64,000 bases of DNA from Conus ventricosus (Eukaryota > Mollusca > Gastropoda > Neogastropoda > Conidae): assembly GCA_018398815.1 (NCBI GenBank), contig CM031612.1:5537366-5601365 (forward strand), read 5' to 3'. Under the pieces are notes generated by a model. The model was not told where the DNA came from. It ran no database searches and saw nothing but the letters and a program-made list of their open reading frames with translations. Positions 1 through 11,790 of the stretch are shown here, in pieces. The stretch's first letter is position 1; the number at the start of each line of letters is the position of its first letter. Both the position numbers and the translations under genes were made by a program.

Positions 1-426
1 AAAACGAGACTTGTTTTCATTCTGTGGAGTTGCATACCGTTCTTTGTGTGGGTGACCGTGGTTTTCATTTGCACCCCTCCCTCCACCACCCCATCCATCC
101 ATCCATCCCCCCCTCCCCTCCACTATACTTTGATGCCTGAAGAATAATGTTCAGCATCAGCAGATCTGTGGGGCCTGTCATTGTGTGGTGTTTTCATCCC
201 ATGTGGATTTTACCACGGAGCAATTACTGGGATCAATAGGGGCCACAGCAGGTGGCGGCTTGCGGCATTGTACTGAATCGTGACAGGTTTTCCTGAACAG
301 CTCCCGGCGGCAGTGTGAACAGGGTGTACTCCGGCGGGTTTCCTGGTGGCCATGCGACACCGATTGGATGGCTCCCCAGTGGAGTGCTGATGGTGGCATT
401 GTGGCGGAACACGTTTCGTTGTGTGT

Positions 427-509
<83 letters not shown>

Positions 510-511
510 CT
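427..511. repeat. (CT)n microsatellite
   Basis: An almost uninterrupted run of CT dinucleotides about 85 bases long. It creates long open frames of Leu-Ser or Arg-Glu on the two strands, which are not genes. Confidence 0.95.
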
Positions 512-798
512 GGATGAGTGGCATGAAAAACAGCATCACAGAATGGGTATGAAGAGGATGGTGCAGCAGAGAAGAAACTAACTCCCCCCCCCAAAAAAAA
601 ACACTTTCTTTTTTTTAGGTGTCGTAGATAGAAGTGCAGTTTGCTGAAGAGATGGAAGTGCAGTTTGCTGAAGAGATGGATTGAGGGGGAGAGTATTTCA
701 TGTATATACGTTGGAGCGGTTGGATAGGGGAAGAATTGAACAATGACCACCCCATTGAAGGGACAACGACCCACCCCATTGGTAACCACCTGCTACCC

Positions 799-799
<1 letters not shown>

Positions 800-854
<55 letters not shown>
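800..854. repeat. Poly-C tract
   Basis: About 55 consecutive C bases. Tracts of this length are rare and unstable. Similar C or G tracts recur in this window (19.7, 29.58, 42.81 and 51.9 kb), so their exact length should not be trusted. Confidence 0.9.
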
Positions 855-1961
855 ATTCCTACACTCTCCCCAGCCTCTCCCGCCCTCCACAGAAATAAAA
901 CTCCCCTCCTTTCCTCCCTCCTTGCCTTGTTCATCAACAGCGGCAGTTCTTGATCAGAACTGCAGAAGAATGGAAAGCCTGTTGGCCACTGACCAGCGCA
1001 GGACTCCAGTAAATACTAGACTGCTGTGTTAGGGCCAATAATCTAGACATAACCTCCAGCCCCTTCTCTCCCCTTACCCTTCTCCACCACATGAAAAGTT
1101 GTTACTAGCATCACTCTTAAAGGTCCAGATCCAGATCCAAAATTATCAGCATATGTTGAGGAGCGGGAAAAAAAAATCTTGACTTGAGTTTAAGGAAACT
1201 ATAAACTTTTTACCTTAAGTCAGGTTTTAAGATGTACGTAAATAAAAGTAATAGATAAATGGGCAGACATGGACAGTTGAAAAGTTGATTTCTTTGTTCT
1301 GACAAACGCCAGCTGTACAGAATGATGATGTAGCACTTGCGCTGTCTTAAACAAGTGAGAGATGATCACCAGACGGACTTAATTCAGAATTGTCATCGCG
1401 ATTGTTCCTGAACACATGTCCTCGAGTTTATATGGGGAACCACCCGCAGTGTGTGAACTTTGTGAGATTTAGAGTGTTTGACAGATAATAACATTTCTGT
1501 GGTGACTGCAGAGCATACTACATTACATTAATGTAGTATGCTCTGGTGACTGTTCCATGTGTCATTGACTTGTATTGCTGAAGAGTGTGTGTGTGTATGT
1601 GTGTGTTAGCGTACATGTGCGTGCGTTTGTGTGTGTGTGCAAAGTGGTTGGCAAAATATCTTAGCATCAGTGCCATAATCGGTTCTTTCAGAGTGGCAAA
1701 AGCGCTGTACTGACCTAAATGTCTAAAGAAGAAAATGTCTATGCTCCGCACGCGCGCGCGCGCGCGTGTGTGTAAAAGGGCACTCATTTCTGTAAGGCCC
1801 CTAATTGTTTGCATTTTCGTTATTTTGAGCAAATGTCTAAGCCTTCTGGTGTCGACTATGTCCATGGTTGCCCTGATGATTTTGTTATCTTTTGTCTTCA
1901 GGAGATGAATTGCCTAGTTTTCATTGTGTTCATCACGTTTTCCTGAAATAAATATGTTGTG

Positions 1962-2031
1962 ATGTGTGTGTGTGTGTGTTAGCGTGCGTGCGCTTGAGTG
2001 TGTGTGTGTGTGTATGTGTGTGTGTGCGCTT

Positions 2032-2077
<46 letters not shown>
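1962..2077. repeat. (TG)n microsatellite next to P4HA exon
   Basis: An interrupted TG repeat that ends about 70 bases before the first recognisable P4HA exon. Comparable (GT)n tracts lie at 1,583-1,640, 5,071-5,105, 5,739-5,773, 7,616-7,700 and 7,864-7,890, all in introns of the same gene. Confidence 0.9.
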
Positions 2078-2078
<1 letters not shown>

Positions 2079-2149
2079 CAAGGGTTGGTGTGTCTGCAAG
2101 CTGTGCACTGTTGCAATCCCTGCTCACAGTGACCTTTGTGACCCCGCAG

Positions 2150-2391
2150 AAGTCGCAGAGACACTGGCGATACAGAGGACACACAGCAGGTTTTACTCGC
2201 TGTGCCAGCACTTGATGAACACCAGCGACACGTCAGCACTGCGCTCGGAGCGATGCGAGTACAGGACTGGCTCCACTCCTCTGAGCCGATGGAAGACAGA
2301 GGTGCTCAGCGCCGACCCCCCGGTGGTGCTTTTCTACGACTTCATCACTGAGCGGGAGGCGGCCGTCATTGTGGATAAAGCCATGGATAAA
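2150..2391 (+). CDS. P4HA: Prolyl 4-hydroxylase alpha subunit, exon (start of catalytic region)
   Basis: First visible exon of a collagen prolyl 4-hydroxylase alpha subunit. This is the ER-lumenal, Fe(II)/2-oxoglutarate-dependent enzyme that hydroxylates X-Pro-Gly repeats in collagen and works as a tetramer with protein disulfide isomerase. The translation contains CEYRTGSTPLSRWK followed by DPPVVLFYDFITEREA, the typical entry into the P4Hc domain (compare the 'C.Y.TG..P...L.P...E.......P.ivlfhd.is..E' pattern of the family). The 3' splice site is taken at a CAG ending at 2,149; a CAG ending at 2,129 is an alternative. The exon ends in phase 0 at AAA|GTGAGT. Upstream exons are outside the window. 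The assignment rests on this exon plus seven downstream exons in correct order and compatible phase. Confidence 0.85.
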
Positions 2392-2469
2392 GTGAGTCCA
2401 TGTGTCCATGGATATTAAAACGTTAGTACAGGGGTCTGATACTTGGAACCTATATTCTAATGCAGAAGA

Positions 2470-2960
2470 ATGTTAAGTACTTCATACTGGAAAATCAAAC
2501 CCACAAATTATCAGAATGAAAATTGGGGACCCGGAAATAAAAGTTTCTAAATGTGAGGAAGACGTAGGTGTGGCTTTCAACAAAAGCTAGCTATTTGACA
2601 AACTTATTGCAAATAGTATTAACAAGGCCAACGGAATAATTGGAATAATAAAAAGAGCCTTTATATTTATAGAGAAAGGACACTTTCTTACAACTGTATA
2701 AGACATTAGTTAGCCTAGACCCATTCTAGAATATGGCAACACTGTATGGTATCCAATGCTAAAGAGACAATCAGAAGCTCTAGAACAGGTTCAAAGAAGA
2801 GCAACAATATTTACAACTTCCAACACTTAAAGCAAGAAGAGTAAGCGATGGATAAACATGAATCAATAACTAAAATAAAATATGACTTTGATGGATAAAT
2901 AAGACTGAGCTAGTCAACGACTGGACTTACAGGCACCAAAAGTGGAAGGGATGTGAAAAG
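2470..2960 (+). mobile_element. LINE reverse transcriptase fragment (3' part)
   Basis: Degenerate remnant of a non-LTR retrotransposon in a P4HA intron. With frame changes, the + strand reads stretches such as ANGIIGIIKRAF, RPILEYGNTVWYP and ALEQVQRRAT. This is the well-known C-terminal RT region of CR1/Jockey-like elements ('lvRp.lEY...vW.P......i..lE.vQrrat'). Multiple stops and frameshifts show that it is inactive. It is the same type of region as the LINE pieces near 26.9 kb and 48.6 kb, although not an identical sequence. Confidence 0.7.
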
Positions 2961-3157
2961 CCTGTGTAGGCTAAGTTGTTTAATACAACCCCCCGAATCC
3001 TGATCCTGACAAAATGAGTTCTGGTGTGGGATGTTATGTTGATGTTACGTATAATGTTTACCAGCAATGGAGAATTTGCAGGGAAAATTATTTTTGCATG
3101 TTTTTAAAATACTTTTTTTCATCTATTTTGGTTTAAACCACTGCTAATCAGAGGACT

Positions 3158-3370
3158 TGTCACAGTAGATCGTGTCACAGTAGATTTTGTCACAGTAGAT
3201 CTGTAGAGCAGTTGCTTTTGATTTTTTTTCTTTACTCGTTCTTTTTATGTTTTGATTTGGAAAAAAAAGTGAAATAAAACATTGATTTATTCATTTTCTT
3301 TTAAAATAAACATTGATTTATTCATTTTCTTTTAAAATAAACATTTTCTTCTTTTTCTTTTAAAATAAAG
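3158..3370. repeat. Short tandem duplications
   Basis: GTCACAGTAGAT occurs three times in 3,158-3,201. An AT-rich unit of about 30 bases containing CATTGATTTATTCATTTTCT is repeated around 3,280-3,365. Both are intronic. Confidence 0.7.
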
Positions 3371-4713
3371 TTTTATTGTGGTCAGCAAAGTTCACCAAGT
3401 GGAAATGAATCACCCACCTCCATTGCTGTAATTCTTAATTATATGTTGTGAAAGTGCTTGCTGCTTTGAAATCCTCATTAAAGGAACATACACACACCCA
3501 GACAGCGTTGAAAGGGTAGGGTAGGGAAGAGTGGGGGGGGGGGGGGGTAAAACTGAACCCTGTTTGAGTTTGAAGCCTGTCACTTCTGAAACGGAATCTG
3601 TTCTGCCTTCTGTCCTTGATCCTAGCAGTTACCATCCTAACTGTTGGCGTGTGGCCATCGCACATGCTGTGGATGTTGACCGCTTTGAATGCCTGAACAA
3701 TTTCTGCGTGTGACATTGTAATATGTCGCGCAAATTGTGCTGTTTTGATGTACTAAAATGAAAACAGATGTTACTCATGCATTTCTTTCAAGGTTTTTTT
3801 TCCCCTTTATACAAAATTTCACATTTTCCATCTCATTATTCCATCTGCAGACCTTGATCTACAGCCTCGGTTTGTCTCGGCACTCAGAGTAGTCTGTGTT
3901 TGTGCATGAGAGCATTAAAAAGCAGTTTATTTCATGATGTAGGCGATTTTCAATGGAAAATCTATGAGTGAAAGTACTAACATGGCCAGGAGACGGCACA
4001 GTTCCATGATGCAGGATTCTGCTAAGTGCCGACAATTATTGCACCCATTCACAAATAGCTCTGATACAAGACTTTTTCCCTCGAAGTTTTGCTCACAATT
4101 TCCATCCTTTCAAAGAATGTTTACTGACAGTACCAATCTGAGGAAGGGGTTACTCTACTGCCTGTGGTTGAACTACTCCAGGTAAGAATGTGAAACATAG
4201 TCCATCTCATTACTCCATCTGCACTGCTTCATTTACAACCTTGGTCTGTCTTGGCGCTGAAAATGGTCTTTCAGTCTGGATATAAGGACTTTCACATTCT
4301 ACTTCCTTTTCTGCTTTGGAGGCCATTACTGGCCATAAGCTCAACCGCACTGGACCTCTTAATCTGATCAAAGTGATATGGTCTTTTTTTTTACGATGAC
4401 TATTAATTAACCTTACAAATAAAGTATTTCATAGTGATCCTGAAATTATAATTTTGGGTAAAATTTTTGTGTTTGTGATTTTAAGAGATTTGTGGACACA
4501 TCCTGTGTGTGTTTGTTGAACAAGATTTGTTTTGAACAGTGATTGATACAAGTTATAACAATGTACCAGATATAAAATCTGTTTATTTAAAGGTTGCCAT
4601 ATTTCCATGAAGGAAGAATTCCATAATGTCTGAATAAAAGAAATGTGTGCGAAGAAAGAAAGAAACTAAAAGAAAATTTGCATGTGATGTTGGACGCCAT
4701 TTCTTTCCGACAG

Positions 4714-4784
4714 TTGCAGCAAGCGTACACAGGACCCACAGTGAACGACAGTGTGCTGAGAGTGCATCGCCGCCTGGGCAAAGT
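4714..4784 (+). CDS. P4HA: Prolyl 4-hydroxylase alpha subunit, exon
   Basis: Short exon encoding LQQAYTGPTVNDSVLRVHRR and then LGK. It corresponds to the segment of P4HA before the conserved 'S.AWL' block. It follows a good acceptor (TTTCTTTCCGACAG) and ends at AAAGT|GTGAGT, leaving two bases of a Val codon. That phase matches the next exon, which supplies the third base. The N-V/D-S-V-L-R-V-H-R order matches the family's '...v....R.s..' strand. Confidence 0.75.
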
Positions 4785-5576
4785 GTGAGTGTCTGTCAGA
4801 CATGGAGGGATCACTTAGTGATGTGTAGCGTGTCTTGTAACTGATTTTAATGCATATGATTTGGTCCTTTCTTCCTTTTTTTTAGTTTTTGCAAACAACT
4901 TGTTCACTGCTATCCTGCTTGTTTACCAAACACCTACTTTTGTTGAAACAGTTATTTACATCATCATTTTATTGTAATCTGGTGATTGGGAGATGAGAAC
5001 GCAAACACTGGAATAGGTTGGCTCTGCCTGTCCATTTTGAAGTGGCATTATCCAATAGGCATTTTTCATGAGTGTGTGTGTGTGTGTGTGTGTCCGTGTG
5101 CGTGCGTGTAGGGGGTTGGCATTGCAAAGTCCTTGTTCTCTTCTTCGCCTTTTTGCTCTCACACATGACCATACATACATGTACCTTGGTGGTCAGTGTC
5201 AGCTGTCGTTTTCTTAACTGATGTACATTTTTTTAGGCAGTTGTCTTTGTTTATTCCTTTATTTCAGGACAGGACTTTTTCTTTCTGTATGATAAGCTGT
5301 GAAAGGGCTCTGTGTAGTCATCTAGGCTGTAATGGCTCTGAAATGGCCCAACACAGAGTAAAGTGAAATGTTTAGAAGGAAATCTAAACTATTCAGATGT
5401 GATCTTGGCTGTATAATGAAGTGAGGTTCTCTGCTCAGCGCAACTCGGCTCAAACAGAACACACCCAGTCGAACGATCCACAAAGTGCAGTAAGAAGAGA
5501 CCAAAAAAAAGAAAAAATTTGGATAGATGTGAACGATCAGATCTTCAGTCATGGTTTCTGATTGGCTGTCCTCCAG

Positions 5577-5694
5577 AGCGTGGCTGCGCGATGTCAGCAG
5601 CCTCACTCTGCACCGAGTGACACGGCGGATCCAGGAGGTTGCCCGACTGCACGCCATCTACAGACCCCGCCGCAGCTTTGGAGAACATTTTCAG
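5577..5694 (+). CDS. P4HA: Prolyl 4-hydroxylase alpha subunit, exon
   Basis: Encodes AWLRDVSSLTLHRVTRRIQE followed by VARLHAIYRPRRSFGEHFQ. This is the canonical P4HA block in which 'S.aWl.......v..i..Ri...tgl......E.lQ' leads into the HxD exon. It begins one base before the Ala codon, completing the split Val codon of the previous exon, and ends in phase 0 at CAG|GTTGGC. The intervening intron carries a (GT)n tract. Confidence 0.85.
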
Positions 5695-5737
5695 GTTGGC
5701 TGGAAAGTGGAGAGAGGGACAGAGAGAGAGAGAGCGG

Positions 5738-5771
<34 letters not shown>

Positions 5772-5994
5772 AGGAGATGTGAGTCGGTGTGAGAGAGGTA
5801 GATGGGAGAAGACGCACATGCTGTAGTAACAATAGGATGTTCTTATTGTCCCTGTGGACATCCCAAATTCCATTCATTAAATTTGTATACATTCACTTAT
5901 CTGCCCCCATACACAGAACCACAACAATGCAGAAAAGAGAGGATGAGAAGAGTGTGACTTGTGTGTCCACACTCTGAGTACTAGCATACACGAG

Positions 5995-6300
5995 CAAAGT
6001 GTCCCTCAAAGGACATCAACCTCAACACCTGGGAGTCGCTTGCCCTGGACCGCCCAGCCTGGCAAAGCAGCCTCGCAAAGGGTGCATGTACATCAGAGAA
6101 GAGACGCACAGCAGAAGCTGAGAGAAAGCGAGCCGCGTACAAGGCCAGAGCTACCTCCACCTCCACTGTAGCACCCACTCACATGTGTCCCACATGTGGG
6201 CGTTCCTTCCAGGCCCAGATCGGCCTCACCAGCCACCTGCGGACCCATACTCGGCAATCTTCCATCTGAGATTGAAGTCATGGCCATCTTTGAAATCGAA
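5995..6300 (+). mobile_element. LINE 3' fragment with C2H2 zinc finger tail
   Basis: A degenerate remnant of the C-terminal end of a non-LTR retrotransposon polyprotein. Readable pieces are SLKDINLNTWESLALDRPAW (6,003 onward), an Ala/Arg-rich stretch AERKRAAYKARA, and then a C2H2 finger MCPTCGRSFQAQIGLTSHLRTH. Reverse transcriptases of invertebrate LINEs commonly end in exactly such a '..C.tCgR.f.aRiGL.SHlRtH' finger. The pieces lie in different frames, so the copy is dead. It sits in the P4HA intron between 5,694 and 7,807. Confidence 0.75.
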
Positions 6301-6738
6301 GGACGACCAACAACAACTAACATATATAAATGTGTGTGTGTGCTACCTGCAGATCAAGGGGTATGAATTAGTGTTGGTGCACAGACAGAAATGTTTTGTG
6401 CATGAAAAAAAAAGAGATGTTTATAAGTCTTGCAGTGTCTATCGGGACTGAGGAGAGAACTTGTCACGTATCCTAACTCATCCCCACCCCACCTTCCTCT
6501 TTTTCTCTCTCATCCCCTGCTCCATCTTTTGTGGGTTTTTGTGTGTGTTGATCTTGGGTAAAGTATGGAAAGCGTTAATAAATGAGCAGAGAGATCTCAC
6601 CGTGTGTAGAAGTGCTGAAAAATGTCACTTGCGATACAACCCTTGTGCACCCTTGTACACCTGTCTTATGAAAATACAGCAAATGGCTGATACTGAGGCT
6701 CCTGGTTTTTTTTTTTTGCCGAGTTGCACATCTTGAAA

Positions 6739-6850
6739 ATGGCATGCCACTTGTTGCAGGAGATTGTCTTGGAATAGCTTCATGATGTCTGTAATGGCAT
6801 GCCACTTGTTGCAGGAGATTGTCTTGGAATAGCTTCATGATGTCTGTAAT
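6739..6850. repeat. 55-bp tandem duplication (2 copies)
   Basis: Two adjacent, nearly identical copies of a 55-base unit that begins ATGGCATGCCACTTGTTGC. Intronic. Confidence 0.85.
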
Positions 6851-6981
6851 AGTCATTTGTTGTCCAGTGCACCTCATGCAGCAGGCCTGAACACATTTAA
6901 TGTCTTTTTAGTTTTAAAAAAAATTGCCGAACATTGCTTATGAATGGTCAGCAAGTGTGTCGCTCGTTCCCTGTGCTGCAG

Positions 6982-7437
6982 CGTGTTCCAGCTGGATGTG
7001 CTGAGCAAGGTCTGTGTTGTCTGCAGCTCACTGGGCCATGAGAGGGAGGAATATTTTCGTGTTCCAGCTGGATGTGCTGAGCAAGGTCTGTGTTGTCTGC
7101 AGCTCACTGGGCCATGAGAGGGAGGAATATTTTCGTGTTCCAGCTGGATGTGCTGAGCAAGGTCTGTGTTGTCTGCAGCTCACTGGGCCATGAGAGGGAG
7201 GAATATTTTCGTGTTCCAGCTGGATGTGCTGAGCAAGGTCTGTGTTGTCTGCAGCTCACTGGGCCATGAGAGGGAGGAATATTTTCGTGTTCCAGCTGGA
7301 TGTGCTGAGCAAGGTCTTTGTTGTCTGCAGCTCACTGGGCCATGAGAGGGAGGAATATTTTCGTGTTCCAGCTGGATGTGCTGAGCAAGGTCTGTGTTGT
7401 CTGCAGCTCACTGTGCCATGAGAGGGAGGAATATTTT
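6982..7437. repeat. 76-bp minisatellite, six copies
   Basis: Six head-to-tail copies with starts at 6,982, 7,058, 7,134, 7,210, 7,286 and 7,362, exactly 76 bases apart and almost identical. Each unit contains TGTTGTCTGCAG, a plausible 3' splice site sequence. The array lies in the P4HA intron about 370 bases before the HxD exon. The near identity implies recent expansion or homogenisation. Confidence 0.95.
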
Positions 7438-7806
7438 CCACATTTTGATGTAAGGCTTGAGTGCAACTGAGTGGATATGATACGCTTGAATGATTCGTTG
7501 TCTGGCACCCTTGGAGATATGATCAAGCTCGTATGACTACATTGATGTACTGGTTGGCAGATTGTGTGATGGGTGAAAGATAAATTTGTTCTTTTTGCTG
7601 TGTGTGTTGTGTTTGAGTGTGTGTGTGTGTATCTGTATTTATGTTTGTGCATGCGTGTGTGTATATATATGTGTTTGTTCATATGTGTGTGTGTGTGTGT
7701 TTAGTGGACTTGGCATCAAACCATGAAACATGTCTGTTGTTAGAGTGGTTTCAGAGAAAAAGGGATAAAAATGTATTAGCAGAGAACTGGTTTTCTGTCA
7801 TTGCAG

Positions 7807-7860
7807 GTGGTGAATTATGGAATCGGCGGCCATTACATTCCACATTACGATTACTTCAAG
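7807..7860 (+). CDS. P4HA: Prolyl 4-hydroxylase alpha subunit, exon with HxD iron motif
   Basis: A 54-base exon encoding VVNYGIGGHYIPHYDYFK. It is almost diagnostic of P4HA: the family consensus is Q-V-x-N-Y-G-x-G-G-x-Y-x-P-H-x-D. The His at 7,843-7,845 and Asp at 7,849-7,851 form the HxD pair that binds Fe(II). Acceptor TTGCAG and donor AAG|GTTGGT are both in phase 0. The donor is immediately followed by a (GT)n microsatellite, so the donor region itself is repeat-prone. Confidence 0.95.
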
Positions 7861-8452
7861 GTTGGTGTGTGTGTGTGTGTGTGTGTGTGTTTTATATTGA
7901 TTCGAAAAACTCAGTACAGTGTATGCTTGCTTTATTTGCATGCATGCACACATTGTGCGTGTGTGTGTGTGTTCTCGAGCGTGCGTGCATGTGTATGTGT
8001 GTGAGAGCTAGCGTGCATGCACACACGTATGAATAGGCATGTGTGCTCATATATTGTAGAAATGTATAGAGTGTGTGTGTGATTTACCTCACATAATCGT
8101 GTTCTTTGTATGCCTGCTCCTCCAAAAAATCATGCATTTTGTCATAGAATTAGCCTATATTTTGAAACCTTCTATTCTAAAAATTCTATTTCCTGCATTC
8201 CATCAAATTTATGTTCCGAGTTGGTTGACTTTACAGTGGTTGTTGATTTTAAAAATAAAAAGTGTCTTTAGATTCAGAATTCAAATCCAGAATGAGCAAG
8301 CGATTTGTTCAATTATACACATGACTATAACTTACTAATATATTTTGTAAGACATTGTGCAATTCAAAATTGCTGTATTCTGAGTTGAGAGTTAAAGACC
8401 ATCTAAGAGCCTTGGAAGCGCGGGGGTTAACATCTTGCCTCTTGGGTTCCAG

Positions 8453-8527
8453 CAGCGGAATGCTTTCAGTGAGGCTGAAGTCTACTTGCAGGACAGTGGA
8501 GACCGTGCCGCCACCTTCATGATCTAC
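8453..8527 (+). CDS. P4HA: Prolyl 4-hydroxylase alpha subunit, exon
   Basis: Encodes QRNAFSEAEVYLQDSGDRAA then TFMIY, corresponding to the '....f.....gnRiaT.l.YmsDV' segment of the dioxygenase core. Acceptor GGGTTCCAG and donor TAC|GTGAGT are both in phase 0. It joins in frame to the preceding HxD exon and to the following exon. Confidence 0.9.
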
Positions 8528-8973
8528 GTGAGTTTGCCTGAAAGTTTTTCACTCGACTCTGCGGTCACATTGAACAGTTCATGGCTGGTCAGGGACCCTC
8601 ATCTTGGTGGTCTGTTTCAGAGAGTTGCTTTCCCTCCCAGTTTTGATTTGTAAGAATTATTTCAACCCTGATTTGGGAAGTTTTAAAGGGTGAAAACCAG
8701 GTCCTGGCCTAGGCCATGGTTAGTGCGTGAATTAAGAATTTGTGTGTGTTTTCGTGCAGATTTTTTTTGGTAACCTTTGTAGTTTACACAGACAAGCTAT
8801 GAAATCAACCATTCTGAAATCCTCCCTTATTCAGATTCATGCAGGAAATTTGCTTGTACAGCAAGTCAGTTGTTTGTTTAAGATGTCCAGTCACAGACGC
8901 ATCACTGTCGGTACATCAGTTGCTGGTTTGATGTCTGCTGCCTGTATTCCCTCATGCTGTGTACTGTTGACAG

Positions 8974-9042
8974 CTGGGAGACGTGTCGCAGGGAGGGGCC
9001 ACAGTATTTCCTCGCCTGGGCATCGGAGCACCTCCGATTAAG
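8974..9042 (+). CDS. P4HA: Prolyl 4-hydroxylase alpha subunit, exon
   Basis: Encodes LGDVSQGGATVFPRLGIGAP then PIK, the highly conserved 'sdV..GGaTvFp..g....P.kG' block of P4HA. Acceptor TTGACAG; donor AAG|GTAACG, phase 0. The following intron is about 20 kb in this assembly and contains a LINE and the artefactual homopolymer region. Confidence 0.95.
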
Positions 9043-10559
9043 GTAACGTCTGACGAGAGAGAGAGAGAGAGAGAGAGATGATTTATTTTGGTAAAAGTTA
9101 AGGTTCTTAGTTGAATGCTTGCAGATCCACTCTGGAACTCCAGATGTTTCATATGTCAATTTTCTTGGCATCCAGCGAGCATCCCCAAAACCCGAGTGCT
9201 GTTTTAACCAGCTTATGTTGTTTCTTCAGTGAACATTTAGAATGTATTTACATCTCAAAAGCACTAATATGTAAAATTTGAACTCGAAACGGGTCATCCA
9301 GAAATTATTGGATAACCTGGCCAGTCCTCAACAACTGTCTTGCATTTGTGTGCACATACTCATGAGGTCATACAGCTTTTCATCGTAAGGCAGTGGGTGT
9401 ATTGTGAGGAGCTTGAGACTGCTATGCAAAATGCAAGTTATTTCAGTGCTTTCACACACACACAATTTTTTTTCTTTTTGTTTTTTTTAAGGGGGGGGGG
9501 GGGGGGTTTATGAGTACAATTGGGTATGTTCAACTTGAAATCTAAAGAAATTGGCTTTTTAAAAAAGTGATTTGCCTAGTTTCAAGCTAGCCAGGTAGTA
9601 TTGTTGGGACTAAGCAGTCCCTTTTTGCCAACACAAATTTTGGCATATGAAATTGGTTTTTCAATTTTAATGTAAATGATTTTATGTATGTGGAAATAGA
9701 GAGAGAGGGGCTTCTGTCCTGGATACATGAAAAGGGCGGAGATGTTTTGATGTGGCTTCAAGTATTCCGTCTTACTTATAAAGGAAGGAAGGAGAGAGGG
9801 ACTTGTAGCCAGGGTTAATTCAAGTATTGTCTGCCTTTCATACATTGAGGGAAAAGTAAACGTGGCTTTCATCCTGGGTTGAGTATTGTTGGTCTTGTGT
9901 GTAGAGGGAAAAGAGAGATGCTTTCAGTGTGGGGTAATATGTCTGTGTTGTATATAGAGGGAAAAGAGAGAGATGCTTTCAGTGTGCGCATGTCCAGCGA
10001 GGAGGCTGCCTGGCTTTTGGAGCTCCCGTTTTAAATTCATTTTTACATCTTTTATGCCTTTACATCTTTTATTCATACGAGTAACTGTGAATTTTAAATA
10101 TCAGCACTGTTGGCTGTTGTTAGTTTAATGCTAAATTTTATTTTATTTTAACGAAATTGTGTTTTAAACCCTTTCAGGTAAGGCGAGTCTTTTTTATTTG
10201 GCTTTTCAAGATGGCTACCGGCGTGTTCCTCAGCTTCGTTAAAAGTTTTCTATTTTTCCTTGCTGTTTTCACATGTGACAGGAACAACAATATCCCTAGC
10301 ACTCAGTTTAATTTTGAAATTTTAGATGTAGATGTAGACGCCTTTAGTTCCATTTTTGCAGGTTTTAAAACTTTGTGCAACCTGAACCATGTTAGTCTCC
10401 TGTTTTGCACCTGTGCCGAGTACTGTTCTCACGTCTATTACTAGGCCCAGATTTGAACCCCTGATTTCAATTAACATCAGAAATAGTACAGTGATAAGGA
10501 ATTGTTTGATTAAAAGAGTTAGACATAGAGGAGTTAAATCATGGCTTTTAAGCCTTATC
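9043..10559. other. P4HA intron sequence
   Basis: A (GA)n tract begins right after the donor (9,055-9,078). A (G)n tract lies at about 9,492. GGGAAAAGAGAGATGCTTTC is duplicated at about 9,907 and 9,959. From about 10,190 the sequence may already belong to the 5' part of the LINE described next. No exon is recognised. Confidence 0.5.
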
Positions 10560-11790
10560 TTGCTATCGGGAGAACATAGAACTTAATCCTGGTCCGTCCA
10601 CCAAAGTAAAATATCCATGCGGAGTTTGCAATTTGAGAGTCACATGGAAACATAAAGCAGTTGCCTGTGACGTATGCAATACATGGTATCACACTAAATG
10701 TATGTTAAGAATTCAGCAGTTTATGAAGCATTATGCAATAGTGATATATCTTGGACTTGTTTTACCTGTGGGCTTCAAACTTTAGTTCGAGACTTTTGAA
10801 ATTCTATTGAAGACTGCAGCTCAGAAAGCAACCGTTTTGACCCTATCTCACCAGACCCACCCCCAAAAGAAAACCTGAAATTTTGTCCTAAGTTTACATC
10901 CACCCCTGATTCTAAAAACTGATAAAATCCCAAATCATAAAGTGCAACTGAACCCCAAACCATTAAGAGAAAAAGAAAACTTAAATGCATAGTCGTAAAT
11001 TTTCAATCTCTTATCAAGAAAAGGAAAGAACTCAGTAATTTAGTCACCGAAAAAAACATTGATGTTGTAATTGGAACAGAAACTTGGCTAGAAACTGGAA
11101 CATCCAGCAGTGAACTTCTAATGGAGGATTTTGATATTTATAGAAAGGACAGACTTGGAAAAAGAGTGGGGGAGTCTTGATTGCCATTAGGAAGAACTTA
11201 GCCAGTGAGTTTTTATATTAAGGCAAAAATAGTGAAAGTTTATTTTGTAGGATTAATTTTAAGAATAAGAGACCTGTCATTGTTGGATCAGTTTACAGAC
11301 CTCCAGATTCAGATGAAAATGTATGTTCGTCTATCTGCAGAGACATTTTTAACATTGTTTTGGCCAATAGGAAGGCAATTTTATGGATTGGTGGAGACTT
11401 TAACTTACCAGATATTGATTGGGGTGAAGATGCCATACTTGGTAATCAATACAGTAAAAATATTAATACTCAGTTTTTTGATGCCACCAAAGACCTTGGA
11501 TTGGTGCAGTCATTGAAGCACCAACTCGTAAGGCATTCCTGGATTTATTTTTTACCAATTGTCCAGGCGCTTTAGGCAATCAGGAATTTTAAATTGCAGG
11601 CCTGGTGATCATGACATAATTCTCTTAGAGAGCAACTTTCAAACCCTTTCGAAGAAAACCCCCCTAAACGTACCATCAGACTCTGGAACCAAGCAGATTT
11701 ACCAAAAAATTTCGCAGGGATACTCATGATTTAAGTCGTCTTTTTTTGAGGTCCCATAGTGTTAAATAATGTCATGACTTTAGAAACAGG
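10560..11790 (+). mobile_element. LINE 5' part: 2A-like peptide, PHD finger, AP endonuclease
   Basis: Damaged but recognisable non-LTR retrotransposon. In order it has a 2A-like motif ENIELNPGP at 10,570-10,596 and a PHD-type zinc finger from 10,612 (CGVC, then VACDVCNTWYHTKC, then WTCFTC near 10,775). An apurinic endonuclease domain runs from about 10,981 (NFQSLIKKR, VVIGTETWLE, GSVYRPPD, WIGGDFNLPDIDW). A linker near 11,670-11,700 reads RLWNQAD. 2A-like sequences and PHD fingers at the start of LINE ORFs are established for CR1/L2-like elements of marine invertebrates. Frame changes occur throughout. The expected RT should follow within about 1 kb, but here the sequence degenerates into homopolymer runs, and RT is found only at 26 kb. 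Confidence 0.8.

Larger units (their letters stand above)
1..2149. other. Intronic/upstream sequence without recognisable gene
   Basis: I find no exon that I can support here. The stretch holds a long (CT)n tract, a 55-base C run, (GT)n/(CG)n microsatellites and ordinary unique sequence. Because the first recognisable P4HA exon starts at about 2,150 and encodes the middle of the protein, this is probably an upstream P4HA intron. The N-terminal and peptide-substrate-binding exons must lie outside the window. Confidence 0.5.

Noticed and set aside
178..1032. Open frames through the (CT)n and poly-C tracts
   Set aside because: They encode only Ser-Leu, Arg-Glu, Pro or Gly repeats produced by simple repeats.
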